Below, piece by piece: positions 28,690-36,323 of a stretch of DNA of 64,000 nucleotides. Position 1 is the first letter of the stretch. Each line of letters begins with the position of its first letter. Source of the DNA: Rhodospirillaceae bacterium (lineage in GTDB: Bacteria > Pseudomonadota > Alphaproteobacteria > MPNO01 > UBA2964). The translations under genes and the position numbers were made by a program. The stretch lies in assembly GCA_002709075.1 (NCBI GenBank), contig PAPV01000005.1:206205-270204 (forward strand), written 5' to 3'. The notes below the pieces were generated by a model. It did no database searches and was not told the DNA's origin. It was given only the letters and a program-made list of their open reading frames with translations.

Positions 28690-29007
28690 ATGGTAGCGGT
28701 TACATTTATATTGCAGGATGGAGCGCGTCGAAGTCTTTTCGGTCAACCCGGCAAAACACTGCTCGAAGTAGCATGGGATAATCAATTGACTGTAGAAGGT
28801 ACGTGCGGTGGAGCGATGGCCTGCTCAACTTGTCATATGATAATCGATCCGGAATGGATTGAAAAATTAGATCCACCCGGTGAGGAAGAAGATGCTATTC
28901 TTGATTTAGCTTGGGATGCAGGTTCATCATCGCGTCTGGGGTGCCAGATAAAATTGGTCGACGCATTGGACGGTATGATTGTCCGCTTACCTAAAAAAGG
29001 TCGATAA
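28690..29007 (+). CDS. [2Fe-2S] ferredoxin, adrenodoxin type
   Basis: A 105-residue ferredoxin. GTCGGAMACSTCHMII supplies three cluster cysteines in the C-x5-C-x2-C pattern and RLGCQIKL the fourth, as in Isc-type ferredoxins. It starts 2 bases after the desulfurase stop and ends 25 bases before mnmA, so it probably donates electrons for Fe-S assembly tied to this operon. Confidence 0.92.
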   Translation: MVAVTFILQDGARRSLFGQPGKTLLEVAWDNQLTVEGTCGGAMACSTCHMIIDPEWIEKLDPPGEEEDAILDLAWDAGSSSRLGCQIKLVDALDGMIVRLPKKGR

Positions 29008-29032
29008 GTTTTAAGGAGATTTTTATAAGTAA

Positions 29033-30136
29033 ATGAATACTCTTGGATTAAATAAACCCCCTTCAGAAACTCGTGTTGTAGTCGCAATGTCCGGAGGAGT
29101 TGATAGTTCTGTTGCAGCTGCTTTGCTCAAAGAAGAGGGCTATGATGTAGTTGGTATAACGTTACAATTATACGACCATGGTGCTGCTGTGCATCGCAGA
29201 GGTGCTTGTTGTGCTGGGCAAGATATTGCTGATGCTGGCCGAGTGGCAGCGATGATCAATATTCCTCATTACGTTCTAAATTATGAGCAGAGATTTCGAG
29301 AGGATGTAATTGAGCCATTTGCGGATACATATATAAGAGGGGAAACCCCCATACCATGCATTCTTTGTAATCAAACAGTGAAGTTTCGTGATCTGTTGGA
29401 TACCGCGCGTGATTTAGATTCCGATCTCATGGCAACTGGTCACTATATTCGTCGAGTCGAAACAACAGATGGTCCCGCATTATTTTTGGCAGCTGATGAA
29501 AGTAAAGATCAGAGTTATTTCTTGTTTTCTACTACTAGGCAGCAATTGTCTGAATTGCGGTTTCCTTTAGGTAATCTGATGAAAGATAAAACGAGGGAAC
29601 TTGCAGAACGATTTAACTTACCAACAGCAGAAAAACCTGATAGTCAGGATATCTGTTTCGTTCCAGAAGGAAAATATGGGGATATTGTTAAAAAAATTCG
29701 ACCTGAGGCTGCTGAACCTGGGCATATTATAGACTCAAATGGTAATATACTGGGCCGTCACGACGGGATAATTAATTACACAGTAGGTCAGCGTCGCGGT
29801 TTAAATATTGGCGGTACTGAAAATCCATTGTATGTGATAAAGCTGTTGCCAGAGAGCCGAGAAATCGTAGTTGGTCCTGCGAAGGCGCTAGAAACCAGAA
29901 TAGTAAAATTACGAGATGTAAATTGGCTTGTAGAAATTAGTGATGGGGTATCCCATGAGTGTGATGTAAGGGTTAGATCTAGTCAGCCACTGGTAAGGGG
30001 AATAGTCACACGCCAGGGTGCCAGTGGTGCTTCGGTACAACTTGCAACAGCAACGCGTGGTGTTGCACCGGGACAAGCTTGTGTTTTTTACGAAAATAGC
30101 CGAGTACTAGGTGGGGGTTGGATCCTAAGAGAATAA
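29033..30136 (+). CDS. mnmA: tRNA 2-thiouridylase
   Basis: MnmA thiolates U34 of tRNA-Lys, -Glu and -Gln. The 367-residue protein has the PP-loop [13 protein letters not shown] that adenylates the base, [10 protein letters not shown] with the first catalytic Cys and DSQDICFVP with the second, and the [11 protein letters not shown] segment of the tRNA-binding region. AAGGAG lies about 14 bases before the ATG, a long spacing, but no better start is visible. It closes the desulfurase-ferredoxin-mnmA operon and lies 66 bases before tRNA-Met. Confidence 0.95.
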   Translation: MNTLGLNKPPSETRVVVAMSGGVDSSVAAALLKEEGYDVVGITLQLYDHGAAVHRRGACCAGQDIADAGRVAAMINIPHYVLNYEQRFREDVIEPFADTYIRGETPIPCILCNQTVKFRDLLDTARDLDSDLMATGHYIRRVETTDGPALFLAADESKDQSYFLFSTTRQQLSELRFPLGNLMKDKTRELAERFNLPTAEKPDSQDICFVPEGKYGDIVKKIRPEAAEPGHIIDSNGNILGRHDGIINYTVGQRRGLNIGGTENPLYVIKLLPESREIVVGPAKALETRIVKLRDVNWLVEISDGVSHECDVRVRSSQPLVRGIVTRQGASGASVQLATATRGVAPGQACVFYENSRVLGGGWILRE

Positions 30137-30202
30137 TTTTTGGTCTTAATGTTCCAGCTTGACGTTATTGGATTTGGACATTAAAGAGTTCAGCCTGATC
30201 GC

Positions 30203-30279
30203 GGCGGGGTAGCTCAGCTGGTTAGAGCAGCGGAATCATAATCCGCGTGTCGGGGGTTCAAGTCCCTCCTCCGCTACCA
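30203..30279 (+). tRNA. tRNA-Met (CAT), elongator type
   Basis: The 77 bases fold into a complete cloverleaf with encoded CCA. The acceptor arm is GGCGGGG with CTCCGCT (G1-U72 and G6-U67 wobbles), the D arm contains AGCTGGTTA, the anticodon stem GCGGA/TCCGC encloses ATCATAA with anticodon CAT, and the T arm is GGGGG-TTCAAGT-CCCTC. The pattern is that of alphaproteobacterial elongator tRNA-Met; a lysidine-modified tRNA-Ile2 also reads CAT but is less likely. Its 3' end is the left edge of the island described below. Confidence 0.95.
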
Positions 30280-30308
30280 AGATTTTCTTATATCCACACT
30301 CAAATACA

Positions 30309-30396
30309 GACCGGTCACACTCGGTTTCTTTATGTGCTCAGAGTCACATATTTTGGGGTGTTTTGTCAAAGGGTGTGTGACCAGTGTGTGACCGGT
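30309..30396. repeat. Inverted and direct repeats beside the tRNA, candidate integrase arm sites
   Basis: ACCGGTCACAC at 30310-30320 is repeated in inverse orientation as GTGTGACCGGT at 30386-30396. Next to the second arm, GTGTGTGACCAG (30373-30383) and GTGTGTGACCGG (30384-30395) form a near-tandem direct repeat. They sit 30-117 bases inside the island from the tRNA end, where arm-type integrase sites are usual. This role is inference. The rest of 30280-30454 shows nothing further. Confidence 0.45.
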
Positions 30397-30454
30397 TCAA
30401 TTAATTTGCAATATCAGGTTCTGGCAAAATATTTCAAACCTGAGCTTGTCTTCA

Positions 30455-30880
30455 TCAGTTATCATACATTATTAACTTCACAAGGGCCTCAAAAGAGAGT
30501 GTATCGATCCTCTTTTTCTCACTCGATAAAAATGTCTCGTATTCCCGTATCACCCAGATTTTTGGGTCATCAGATTCTCTATGAGAAACCATGAACTCCG
30601 TACTATCAAGAGTGAGTATTCCCTGATCACCTTTATGAAGTATTTTGGATAAATTAATAACCGAGTTATGGGGCCAGTCCTCAGAAATTCGATCAAGCGG
30701 TGTAAAGTAGGTCTTTTTGGTTTTAACAGCAATCTCTATGTCTTGAGACAATTCAGACAGAATTTCGTTTGGAGTGTCAGTCACTTTCAAGGTTTGAAGT
30801 ATTTTGTCCCAATTTTTTCCAAAAGTTCTCTGACGCATTAAGAAACCTTGCGGAAAGTCATCTTTGCCTCTATACGGCAC
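30455..30880 (-). CDS. Hypothetical island protein
   Basis: I do not recognise this 141-residue protein. The only usual start codon is the GTG at 30880, but the frame stays open, with protein-like composition (IFFPVKTQIPSGYLIRGNIF), up to a TAA at 31058-31060. That is about 59 more codons with no ATG, GTG or TTG, overlapping the end of the 96-residue gene. The true product may therefore be longer and reached by a frameshift from the upstream gene, or the start may be damaged. It is last in the minus-strand DUF262-HNH operon. Confidence 0.5.
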   Translation of the reverse strand: MPYRGKDDFPQGFLMRQRTFGKNWDKILQTLKVTDTPNEILSELSQDIEIAVKTKKTYFTPLDRISEDWPHNSVINLSKILHKGDQGILTLDSTEFMVSHRESDDPKIWVIREYETFLSSEKKRIDTLSFEALVKLIMYDN

Positions 30881-30978
30881 ACTCGCATAGTTGGCTAATT
30901 GAAAAATGTTTCCGCGGATTAAGTACCCGCTAGGAATTTGGGTTTTGACTGGAAAAAAAATGTTGGCATCTTTAAAAA

Positions 30979-31269
30979 CTAAAACAACCTTTGTAAAATC
31001 CGCTGGAGTATTGTTATGGTGCCTGACAGAATAATTAGTGAGAGAAAGGGTCGTTCTTTAATAAATCTCTTCAGTGAGTCGAAGAAACCCTCATTATTTG
31101 GTTCAAAAGGTTTTGAGACTGGTATAGGAACACCCCGCTCAGTTAAGATTTGACAAGTAACCTTATACCCGTCTTCACTCAGTTCCCCATTGGCAACGCG
31201 ATCGCAAAGCTCACCGCTCTCTAGTTCCGACAATATTAAATACATATCGTTGTTTTCAATTTGGGCCAA
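30979..31269 (-). CDS. Small protein with C-terminal membrane anchor
   Basis: A 96-residue protein of no recognised family. Residues 1-70 are soluble and acidic (MYLILSELESGELCDRVANG), followed by Lys/Arg-rich SLKRFIKERP and a hydrophobic helix PFLSLIILSGTITILQRIL to the C-terminus, a tail-anchor layout. It lies 25 bases downstream of the DUF262-HNH gene on the same strand. Small membrane proteins are frequent partners of nuclease sensors in defence systems; that role here is inference. Confidence 0.6.
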   Translation of the reverse strand: MAQIENNDMYLILSELESGELCDRVANGELSEDGYKVTCQILTERGVPIPVSKPFEPNNEGFFDSLKRFIKERPFLSLIILSGTITILQRILQRLF

Positions 31270-31294
31270 GTGCTTGCTCCAGTTTTAAGAATGC

Positions 31295-32540
31295 TCAACT
31301 TGCGGATTTAGCTCGGTTGCAAGACACACACAGGCTCTGAGCATTTTCCAAACTCGTAACACCACCTTTTGACCAGGCAAAATTGTGATCTGCCTCCATA
31401 TTGTCGAAAGATATTTGACAATTACAATTCACGCATTTCTTTCCATCTCTTCTCCAAATTGCTATACGTTCATCACGGCTAAACAGGCGCTTTTGGTCAC
31501 GCAACGTCAAATTAGGAAGGTGTTTGTGGAGGCGTCTTTCATACACCGAGCGCCTCGTCTCAATACTGTCTTTTGTCATGCCACCAGATCTGAAAGCGCG
31601 CCAGTAACGGCTCATATCCTGATCCCAAGGATTTGACGAATTCGCAAGAGCAATATCGTCATCGTTACTGCGCCGTTCGGCCTCAAAATTGATGTAGAAA
31701 TCCCTTAAATCAGCCTCTCTCCCATCTAAGACGAAATTTTCACTTAGGTTTGAGATTAGCAAATAAAAATCCACGAATCCCCATTTTATATCCATCTCAG
31801 GAACTGTGACGTCAAGAACTTTGCCTAGGACGTTGAGTACCCTTTTGATTTTTTTTGCTGTTGCAGAGCTCGTGTCAAATTTTGCCTTTTGATTATACAT
31901 TTTAATTAGGGATTTAGCGCTGACATCGATTGGGCCACCGTTTATCTCAATACACGTCACTAAAGCGGCAAGGTCGTCGTGTTCCATTCTTTTGTTTGAT
32001 ATTGAGGTCTTGGCAAAACAGGGATGTTCGTTTGCAAGATATTTAATAAAGTCACGCATATTGCCCGTTAATGCATTTCTTTTTTCTTGGGGGTTCAATG
32101 TTGATCCCTCTTGAAGTCGTCTAAATATCTCACGAACTTCAAGTTCTGATGCATTCACAAGCTGCGCAGTTGAAATATTGAAATTTAAAAAAATGTTGGT
32201 GTATTCAATGGGTAGATCTTCGAATTTTTTTCCTGAAAGGTCATTTGAGACATCAAGGTTTTCCGATATCTCTCCAGTGGCAAACTTGTTCTCAAAAAAT
32301 TCCGCGCAAGCTGTCAGTCTCTGCTGTCCATCAACAACTTCAAATTCAATTGGCCTCCTGTTCTCAACCTTTCGGAAGTAAAACTTCGGCATATCATAAT
32401 TACGTAGAATAGTGTCGATCAGTAGTTGTTTTTTCTCAAGAGACCAGACTGAACCTCGTTGGTAGGTTGGTCTCATATCGTTACCTTTCAATAGTATTAA
32501 CAACTCCTGAAATTGTTTGTTGCTGCTGATAAATATCCAT
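31295..32540 (-). CDS. DUF262-HNH nuclease, frame disrupted near the N-terminus
   Basis: The main frame (about 402 residues from a TTG at 32503) has a DUF262 ParB-like domain with MRPTYQRGSVWS and FEVVDGQQRLTACAEFF, and a C-terminal HNH domain: CVNCNCQISF, EADHNFAWSKGG, LENAQSLCVSCNRAKS. DUF262 proteins with HNH or DUF1524 domains act in defence (GmrSD-like). A different frame starts at ATG 32540 behind AGAGAAGG and reads MDIYQQQQTISGVVNTIER, then TAA at 32481-32483. That peptide is the first helix expected before NDMRPTYQR, so one base separates the two halves. An alternative start is the ATG at 32476 behind GAAAGG, which would omit the helix. Confidence 0.75.
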
Positions 32541-32598
32541 CAAAAATCCTTCTCTTAGAGAATACAATATTTACTGTTGTTTGCTCTGACGAACCTCT

Positions 32599-32685
32599 TC
32601 AAGGCTTTTGTCCAATGATAGGCTTTGTGCATTTAGAGACACTAAACCCGATAGCAATAACCAGTATTAGAATGTAGGGCCACAT
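32599..32685 (-). CDS. Possible 28-residue membrane peptide
   Basis: A very short ORF starts at the ATG at 32685, 11 bases after GGAGG, which overlaps the stop of the upstream 187-residue gene. It encodes MWPYILILVIAIGFSVSKC and ends at 32599. The first 17 residues form a hydrophobic segment like a signal or anchor. The +1 frame continues as SLNAQSLSLDKSLEEVRQSK, so an original protein of about 43 residues may have been frameshifted. Support is weak. Confidence 0.3.
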   Translation of the reverse strand: MWPYILILVIAIGFSVSKCTKPIIGQKP

Positions 32686-32700
32686 TTGATTAATTGCCTC

Positions 32701-33264
32701 CTAAGTAGCGCCCAATATCTCCAGAGCTTGAGCAACCTCGTTCCGCAGTTCGTGCTTATAATGACCAGTGTCATTCTCAAATGATTCTCCAGCGTGGTCC
32801 ACTAAAATGGTGATCCAGAGGGGATCACCATTTTTGTATTTTCCCAGAGGTTCATAATTTAAATAATCAGATAATTTGTGACCAAGCACCCCATATTGCA
32901 TGTTGGCAACAGAAAGGTGCTCATAGCCCGCGACCGTGGCGAGTTGGGTTGAAGTCAGCTTTTTCCCTGGTGCATTGTAATGGGCTTTCAGCATATCCCA
33001 GTGGGCATGACTTGGCTTGATTGCTGTTAATGCCTCAGCAAACTCTTCTGCAGTTGGAATCCCATTTATCCTATTAGATTGCTGCTTGAGGGTATGTTGT
33101 GAAATCTGAGATTTAGCTGAATCTATAGCGGTCTCTTCTGTGGCTTCTATACCTTTACCAAACAGAGACTTGTCTTGGTTGAAGATATTGTACCGATAAC
33201 CGTCTGGGAATTGCCCCAGCTTAACGGTATATCGTCCAATTTTTACTTCTTTGATGTTTTTCAT
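32701..33264 (-). CDS. Protein with winged-helix-like domain found in HNH/restriction proteins
   Basis: A 187-residue protein. The N-terminal 50 residues form a small beta-rich segment (IGRYTVKLGQFPDGYRYNIF). Residues 80-140 carry a pattern, HWDMLKAHYNAPGKKLTSTQ and VANMQYGVLGHKLSDYL, that I associate with a DNA-binding domain joined to HNH nucleases in restriction-type proteins, ending in LRNEVAQALEILG. No nuclease domain is present here, but a DUF262-HNH gene follows on the same strand. Function is unknown; DNA recognition for the neighbouring nuclease is inference. Confidence 0.55.
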   Translation of the reverse strand: MKNIKEVKIGRYTVKLGQFPDGYRYNIFNQDKSLFGKGIEATEETAIDSAKSQISQHTLKQQSNRINGIPTAEEFAEALTAIKPSHAHWDMLKAHYNAPGKKLTSTQLATVAGYEHLSVANMQYGVLGHKLSDYLNYEPLGKYKNGDPLWITILVDHAGESFENDTGHYKHELRNEVAQALEILGAT

Positions 33265-33367
33265 TAAATTAGGGTTTCATAAAAAAACACTGAAAACAAG
33301 TTTTTACAACTCCATAAATATTTTCACTTTAGGGGTCCACATCCCAGGTTTTCCGGGGTATGCTTGG

Positions 33368-33467
33368 ACATCTACCTGAGTATGTAGGTGTGGTTTCGCA
33401 GTCCTCATCAAAACTGCGCAGTAGTGGTTTTACGTAGGCTGCCACAGCTCATCAAAAAGCGACGCAG
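33368..33467. promoter_or_regulatory. Divergent control region between the nuclease operon and alpA-primase
   Basis: The 255-base gap (33265-33519) separates two divergent units. It holds an 8-base stem with one wobble, ACATCTAC (33368-33375) with GTAGGTGT (33384-33391). It also holds two imperfect direct repeats, CTCATCAAAACTGCGCAG (33404-33421) and CTCATCAAAAAGCGACGCAG (33448-33467). Such repeats could be operators for the AlpA-like protein or replication iterons for the primase. No function can be fixed from sequence. Confidence 0.4.
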
Positions 33468-33519
33468 ATAATTTCCTGTAACTTTTGAATGCCAATTCGA
33501 TTGGCCGAGGAGCTTTGCT

Positions 33520-33723
33520 ATGAGCAGCTTTAATGTAATAACGCGTTCTCAGTTATGCCGGGAGCTAAATTGTCATCGTGATTCTATAAAGAGATGGGTA
33601 AAGGAGTGTGGCTTCCCTGAACCTTTGCCTGGGCCCATGAGAGAACCAATTTTCGACAGAGATGCTGTCGAAGCCTGGATAAGAGGAAGTGAGCACTCCG
33701 TTCTGGAAGGAGGCTCAAAATGA
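33520..33723 (+). CDS. AlpA/excisionase-type helix-turn-helix protein
   Basis: A 67-residue DNA-binding protein. TRSQLCRELNCHRDSIKRWVKECGFPEP is a MerR/AlpA-type winged helix, and VEAWIRGS near the C-terminus is the usual end of this fold. GAGGAG lies 8 bases before the ATG. Its stop overlaps the start of the primase gene (ATGA), so the two are translationally coupled. In phage satellites AlpA-like proteins switch on excision and replication genes; that role is likely here but not shown. Confidence 0.8.
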   Translation: MSSFNVITRSQLCRELNCHRDSIKRWVKECGFPEPLPGPMREPIFDRDAVEAWIRGSEHSVLEGGSK

Positions 33724-35612
33724 ACAGAACCTCTAACTGGAACTTAGCAATCCAAATTGTCTCTCAACATAGTTTGCCTGTTTTTCCCTGCCGCGAGATG
33801 CACTCAGAATATAAAACTAGTGGAAAGGCACGAAAGCTATATGCAAAAGCACCTTATACAAGAAACGGCTTCAAAGACGCTACATTAGATCTAGGGCTCA
33901 TAGACCAGTTTTGGAGTGAGCACCCTAACGCTATTGTTGGTGTGCCTATGGGCAAAGCTTCTGGGTTGATTGCAATAGACATCGATAAAGGTGGCAACAA
34001 ATGTGGTGAAGAGACATTTGCAGCCCTAAAGTTGGGGAATCCCCGAACAGTCCAAACCAGAACACTGTCTGGTGGGCGGCATCTATTTTTCAGGTGTAGC
34101 GAGACGCTAGAAATAAGGAATGATACCTCTACTGTTTTTGGCAAAGACATAGATGTGCGAGGTGAGGGCGGATATGTGATTTGGGCTGGTTCCAAAGCGG
34201 CTGAAGGAGGCTACGCGTATATCCCAGGATTTTCTCCTGATGATGTCAGTTTTGCGGAAATACCGGAAAACTTTTTAAAATGTTTTACCAGTAAAACAAA
34301 ATGTTCATCAAACACCTATGGCAAGGAAGGAAACAGAAACAATGACCTTTTCAGTGCTGCGGTAAAGCAAGTTCATGCAGGTGCTAATGATGCACAGGTA
34401 AGAGACTTCGCACTAAAGGCAAATCAAGAGTTCAAGCCTCCATTACCTTTTGACGAGGTCACCTCGGTAGTCAGAAGTGCCTCGAGTTACAGGTCAAATG
34501 CCCAATATCCATGTACTGACCTTGGAAATGCTGAACGGCTAAAAAGAGACTTAGTTCAAGATTACCGCCTTTTAAAATACCGTTTGGGCCGGATGCCAAT
34601 GATGACGGATTTTGTTTCTTCTGATTTGCGAGATCCCTTTCAATTTGTAGAGTATTCAAAGTCATATTTAAATTTCGTGAAAATGGTGGAGGATGAAACA
34701 ACTCTCGAGATTTCATCAGTTGCCCTAAAACTTTTGGAATACTATTCTAAAGATATCAATGACGGAAAACGGGTGGAGGAAAGCCTGGTTTTGAAGTATT
34801 TGCTTACGTCAGTATCTGTGGACATATCAGAACTTAAATCATTTTGTGTACGGCAATATGGCTTTACCCTCGATGAGAAAAGTTTGGAATCGGTGATAAA
34901 CAATATAAACCTGAGATTTGTGACGGAGCCAAGTTCTGGCAAGCGCATTCCGGTGGGTGATATACATGGTTATGACTTGTTACAAGTCAATCACGAGAGC
35001 CTTGTAAGAGGTGGGACCTTGGCGGAATGCCTCAAGGAGGATCTGTTTAAAGAGTTTGTAACTGACAGTGTGCAATTCTCTATTCACCGTTTTAACTCTA
35101 GATATAACCCAGGCGAATTTGTTGGCGGATTCCAACGTTATCAAAAATATTCCCGCAAAGATGTCTTCCGGATTCTTAGTTGGGGTCAAAACCCTATCGG
35201 ACTAAATGTTGGGGAATACAAGGTAAGCCCGGATAAATCGAATTGTCCGATATTTTTGAATTATGAAAAAGAGGAAGGGATCTCCGATACAACAAAATAT
35301 GAGGATCATTTTAACGACCAATCAACGGTGACTTATATGTCAAAAAACAAAAGAACGTTGAAAAGTCCGGAAGTGTTGTTGATGCAAAATCAGGGAACCA
35401 ACGGCATTAGGCTTCCTCTATTTGTTAAAAAGAGCAACACTGAAAGCACCGAGCATTATTTTATTGGTGATTTGGCGCCCATTGAGGAAAGCTTTTCTGA
35501 AGAAATGATGCCTGTTGGTGGTGGGCCTGATGTCTCGGTTGTAAAGATGGTATTTAGCCTGGATAAAATTGTTGAGGAAAATTTATACAAGTACCTAACT
35601 AGCGTGGACTAA
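33720..35612 (+). CDS. Prim-pol (AEP) primase-polymerase of a mobile element
   Basis: A 630-residue protein. The N-terminal third is a bifunctional primase/polymerase domain of the archaeo-eukaryotic primase fold: GVPMGKASGLIAIDIDKGGN contains the paired catalytic aspartates, TRTLSGGRHLFFR the conserved SGGxH, and VRGEGGYVIWAGS the closing motif. Residues 200-260 (EGNRNNDLFSAAVKQVHAG) look like the PriCT linker. I see no Walker A, so the helicase part usual in such proteins is missing; the C-terminal half is unrecognised. AAGGAGG precedes the ATG at 33720, which overlaps the AlpA-like stop by 4 bases. Confidence 0.8.
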   Translation: MNRTSNWNLAIQIVSQHSLPVFPCREMHSEYKTSGKARKLYAKAPYTRNGFKDATLDLGLIDQFWSEHPNAIVGVPMGKASGLIAIDIDKGGNKCGEETFAALKLGNPRTVQTRTLSGGRHLFFRCSETLEIRNDTSTVFGKDIDVRGEGGYVIWAGSKAAEGGYAYIPGFSPDDVSFAEIPENFLKCFTSKTKCSSNTYGKEGNRNNDLFSAAVKQVHAGANDAQVRDFALKANQEFKPPLPFDEVTSVVRSASSYRSNAQYPCTDLGNAERLKRDLVQDYRLLKYRLGRMPMMTDFVSSDLRDPFQFVEYSKSYLNFVKMVEDETTLEISSVALKLLEYYSKDINDGKRVEESLVLKYLLTSVSVDISELKSFCVRQYGFTLDEKSLESVINNINLRFVTEPSSGKRIPVGDIHGYDLLQVNHESLVRGGTLAECLKEDLFKEFVTDSVQFSIHRFNSRYNPGEFVGGFQRYQKYSRKDVFRILSWGQNPIGLNVGEYKVSPDKSNCPIFLNYEKEEGISDTTKYEDHFNDQSTVTYMSKNKRTLKSPEVLLMQNQGTNGIRLPLFVKKSNTESTEHYFIGDLAPIEESFSEEMMPVGGGPDVSVVKMVFSLDKIVEENLYKYLTSVD

Positions 35613-35746
35613 CTCAAGTTGTCGCCACGTCGAGGCAGTCATCACGTACCGGTGAACAGGCGCAGCGGTCCACGGACCAATAACCAGTTGAACATAGTTG
35701 CCCCCTTCATGTGGGGAGCCTTATATAGTTTTGAACGCTTAACCCC

Positions 35747-35825
35747 GTGCAGGGGGAGATTTTCCGTGTTAACAAACATTAACCAAAAAAGGTTTGTTGA
35801 ATCGGGAGTTGCAACGCGGCTCGGG
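35747..35825 (+). repeat. Diverged repeat, copy 1
   Basis: This block and 36562-36638 share GTGCAGGGGG-type ribosome binding bases, a start codon, and a matching N-terminal peptide (VLTNINQKRF...ESGVATRLG here, MLTLVNRKKL...EAGRGTRLG there). The similarity stops abruptly at ACGCGGCTCGGG. Confidence 0.6.
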
Positions 35826-35969
35826 CCCCATTCTTTTATGAGCGCTAGGTCTGAAGCGAGGTCCCTATCCCAGGGAGCGCCGTCTACGCTTGCTCCCTTT
35901 TTTCCTGGACACAGAGTTAGGCCAATTTCACCAAGGCCACAACGAACGGCATCTATGGAAAGAGGGTGA
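35766..35969 (+). pseudogene. Chimeric short ORF, broken copy of the HGG-protein gene
   Basis: From the GTG at 35766 (GGGGAG about 9 bases upstream) the first 20 codons match the N-terminus of the intact protein at 36579. After ATRLG the frame runs antisense to a phosphatase fragment (RSEARSLSQGAPSTLAPFF), whose composition is not protein-like. I read this as a gene 5' end joined by rearrangement to unrelated inverted DNA. Confidence 0.45.
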
Positions 35970-35992
35970 GTATCGCTTGTCCGTTTCTCCAT
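35812..35992 (-). pseudogene. N-terminal fragment of a CDKN3-type dual-specificity phosphatase
   Basis: Read leftward from the ATG at 35992 the frame gives MEKRTSDTHPLSIDAV, then GLTLCPGKKG, APWDRDLASDLALIKEWG, which resembles the first 55 or so residues of bacterial cyclin-dependent-kinase-inhibitor-3-like protein phosphatases. The match ends at about 35812, exactly where the diverged repeat begins, and the catalytic Cys loop is absent. It is a truncated remnant. The family call rests on remembered motifs and should be checked. Confidence 0.45.
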
Positions 35993-36010
35993 CGCGCCGA
36001 CTCCCAATGG

Positions 36011-36211
36011 TCACTTTATGACCTTGTCGATGAAGCCCAGTGACGTGCCATTTTTGATCAGCGTTCTTACCTTGGCTTTGTCCAAGCCTGAGGGGACTTC
36101 CGCATCGGTCTCGAGCTTGAGCGTTACATCGCTGCCAGGAAGTGTCGTAAGCTGTTCGACGATTGCCTCAACGATTTGATGTATCTCTCTCAAGCAAAAC
36201 TGTTTCAACAC
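36011..36211 (-). pseudogene. C-terminal remnant resembling DUF499-type ATPases
   Basis: A 66-codon frame reads HQIVEAIVEQLTTLPGSDVT, LKLETDAEVPSGLDKAKVRT and ends LGFIDKVIK. This resembles the extreme C-terminus of large DUF499 ATP-binding proteins, which occur in defence loci, where a short alpha-beta domain ends in a VRTV-type helix and LKF-type strand. The rest of such a protein (more than 800 residues) is missing, so this is either a fragment or an unrelated small gene. Confidence 0.4.
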
Positions 36212-36323
36212 CTTTGCTAGAGGCTGCGGGCATATGCTCAGAGAGCCATTTATAAGCTATATCCGGCGAACAATGACGCAGATACGTCTCAGCGATATCA
36301 CTATTGGGTTTATCATCCGACAT
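36168..36323 (-). CDS. Possible 51-residue protein
   Basis: An ORF below the usual length cut-off starts at the ATG at 36323 behind AAGGA (6-base gap) and reads MSDDKPNSDIAETYLRHC, then SPDIAYKWLSEHMP, ending at 36168. Its 3' end overlaps the DUF499-like frame, so it may be the other half of the same broken gene. Not recognised. From here to 36578 the sequence is AT-rich and I see nothing else. Confidence 0.3.
   Translation of the reverse strand: MSDDKPNSDIAETYLRHCSPDIAYKWLSEHMPAASSKGVETVLLERDTSNR

Noticed and set aside
35642..36007. A complete 121-residue protein on the minus strand
   Set aside because: Only the first 55-60 residues look like protein sequence. The remainder is antisense to the repeat-derived ORF.
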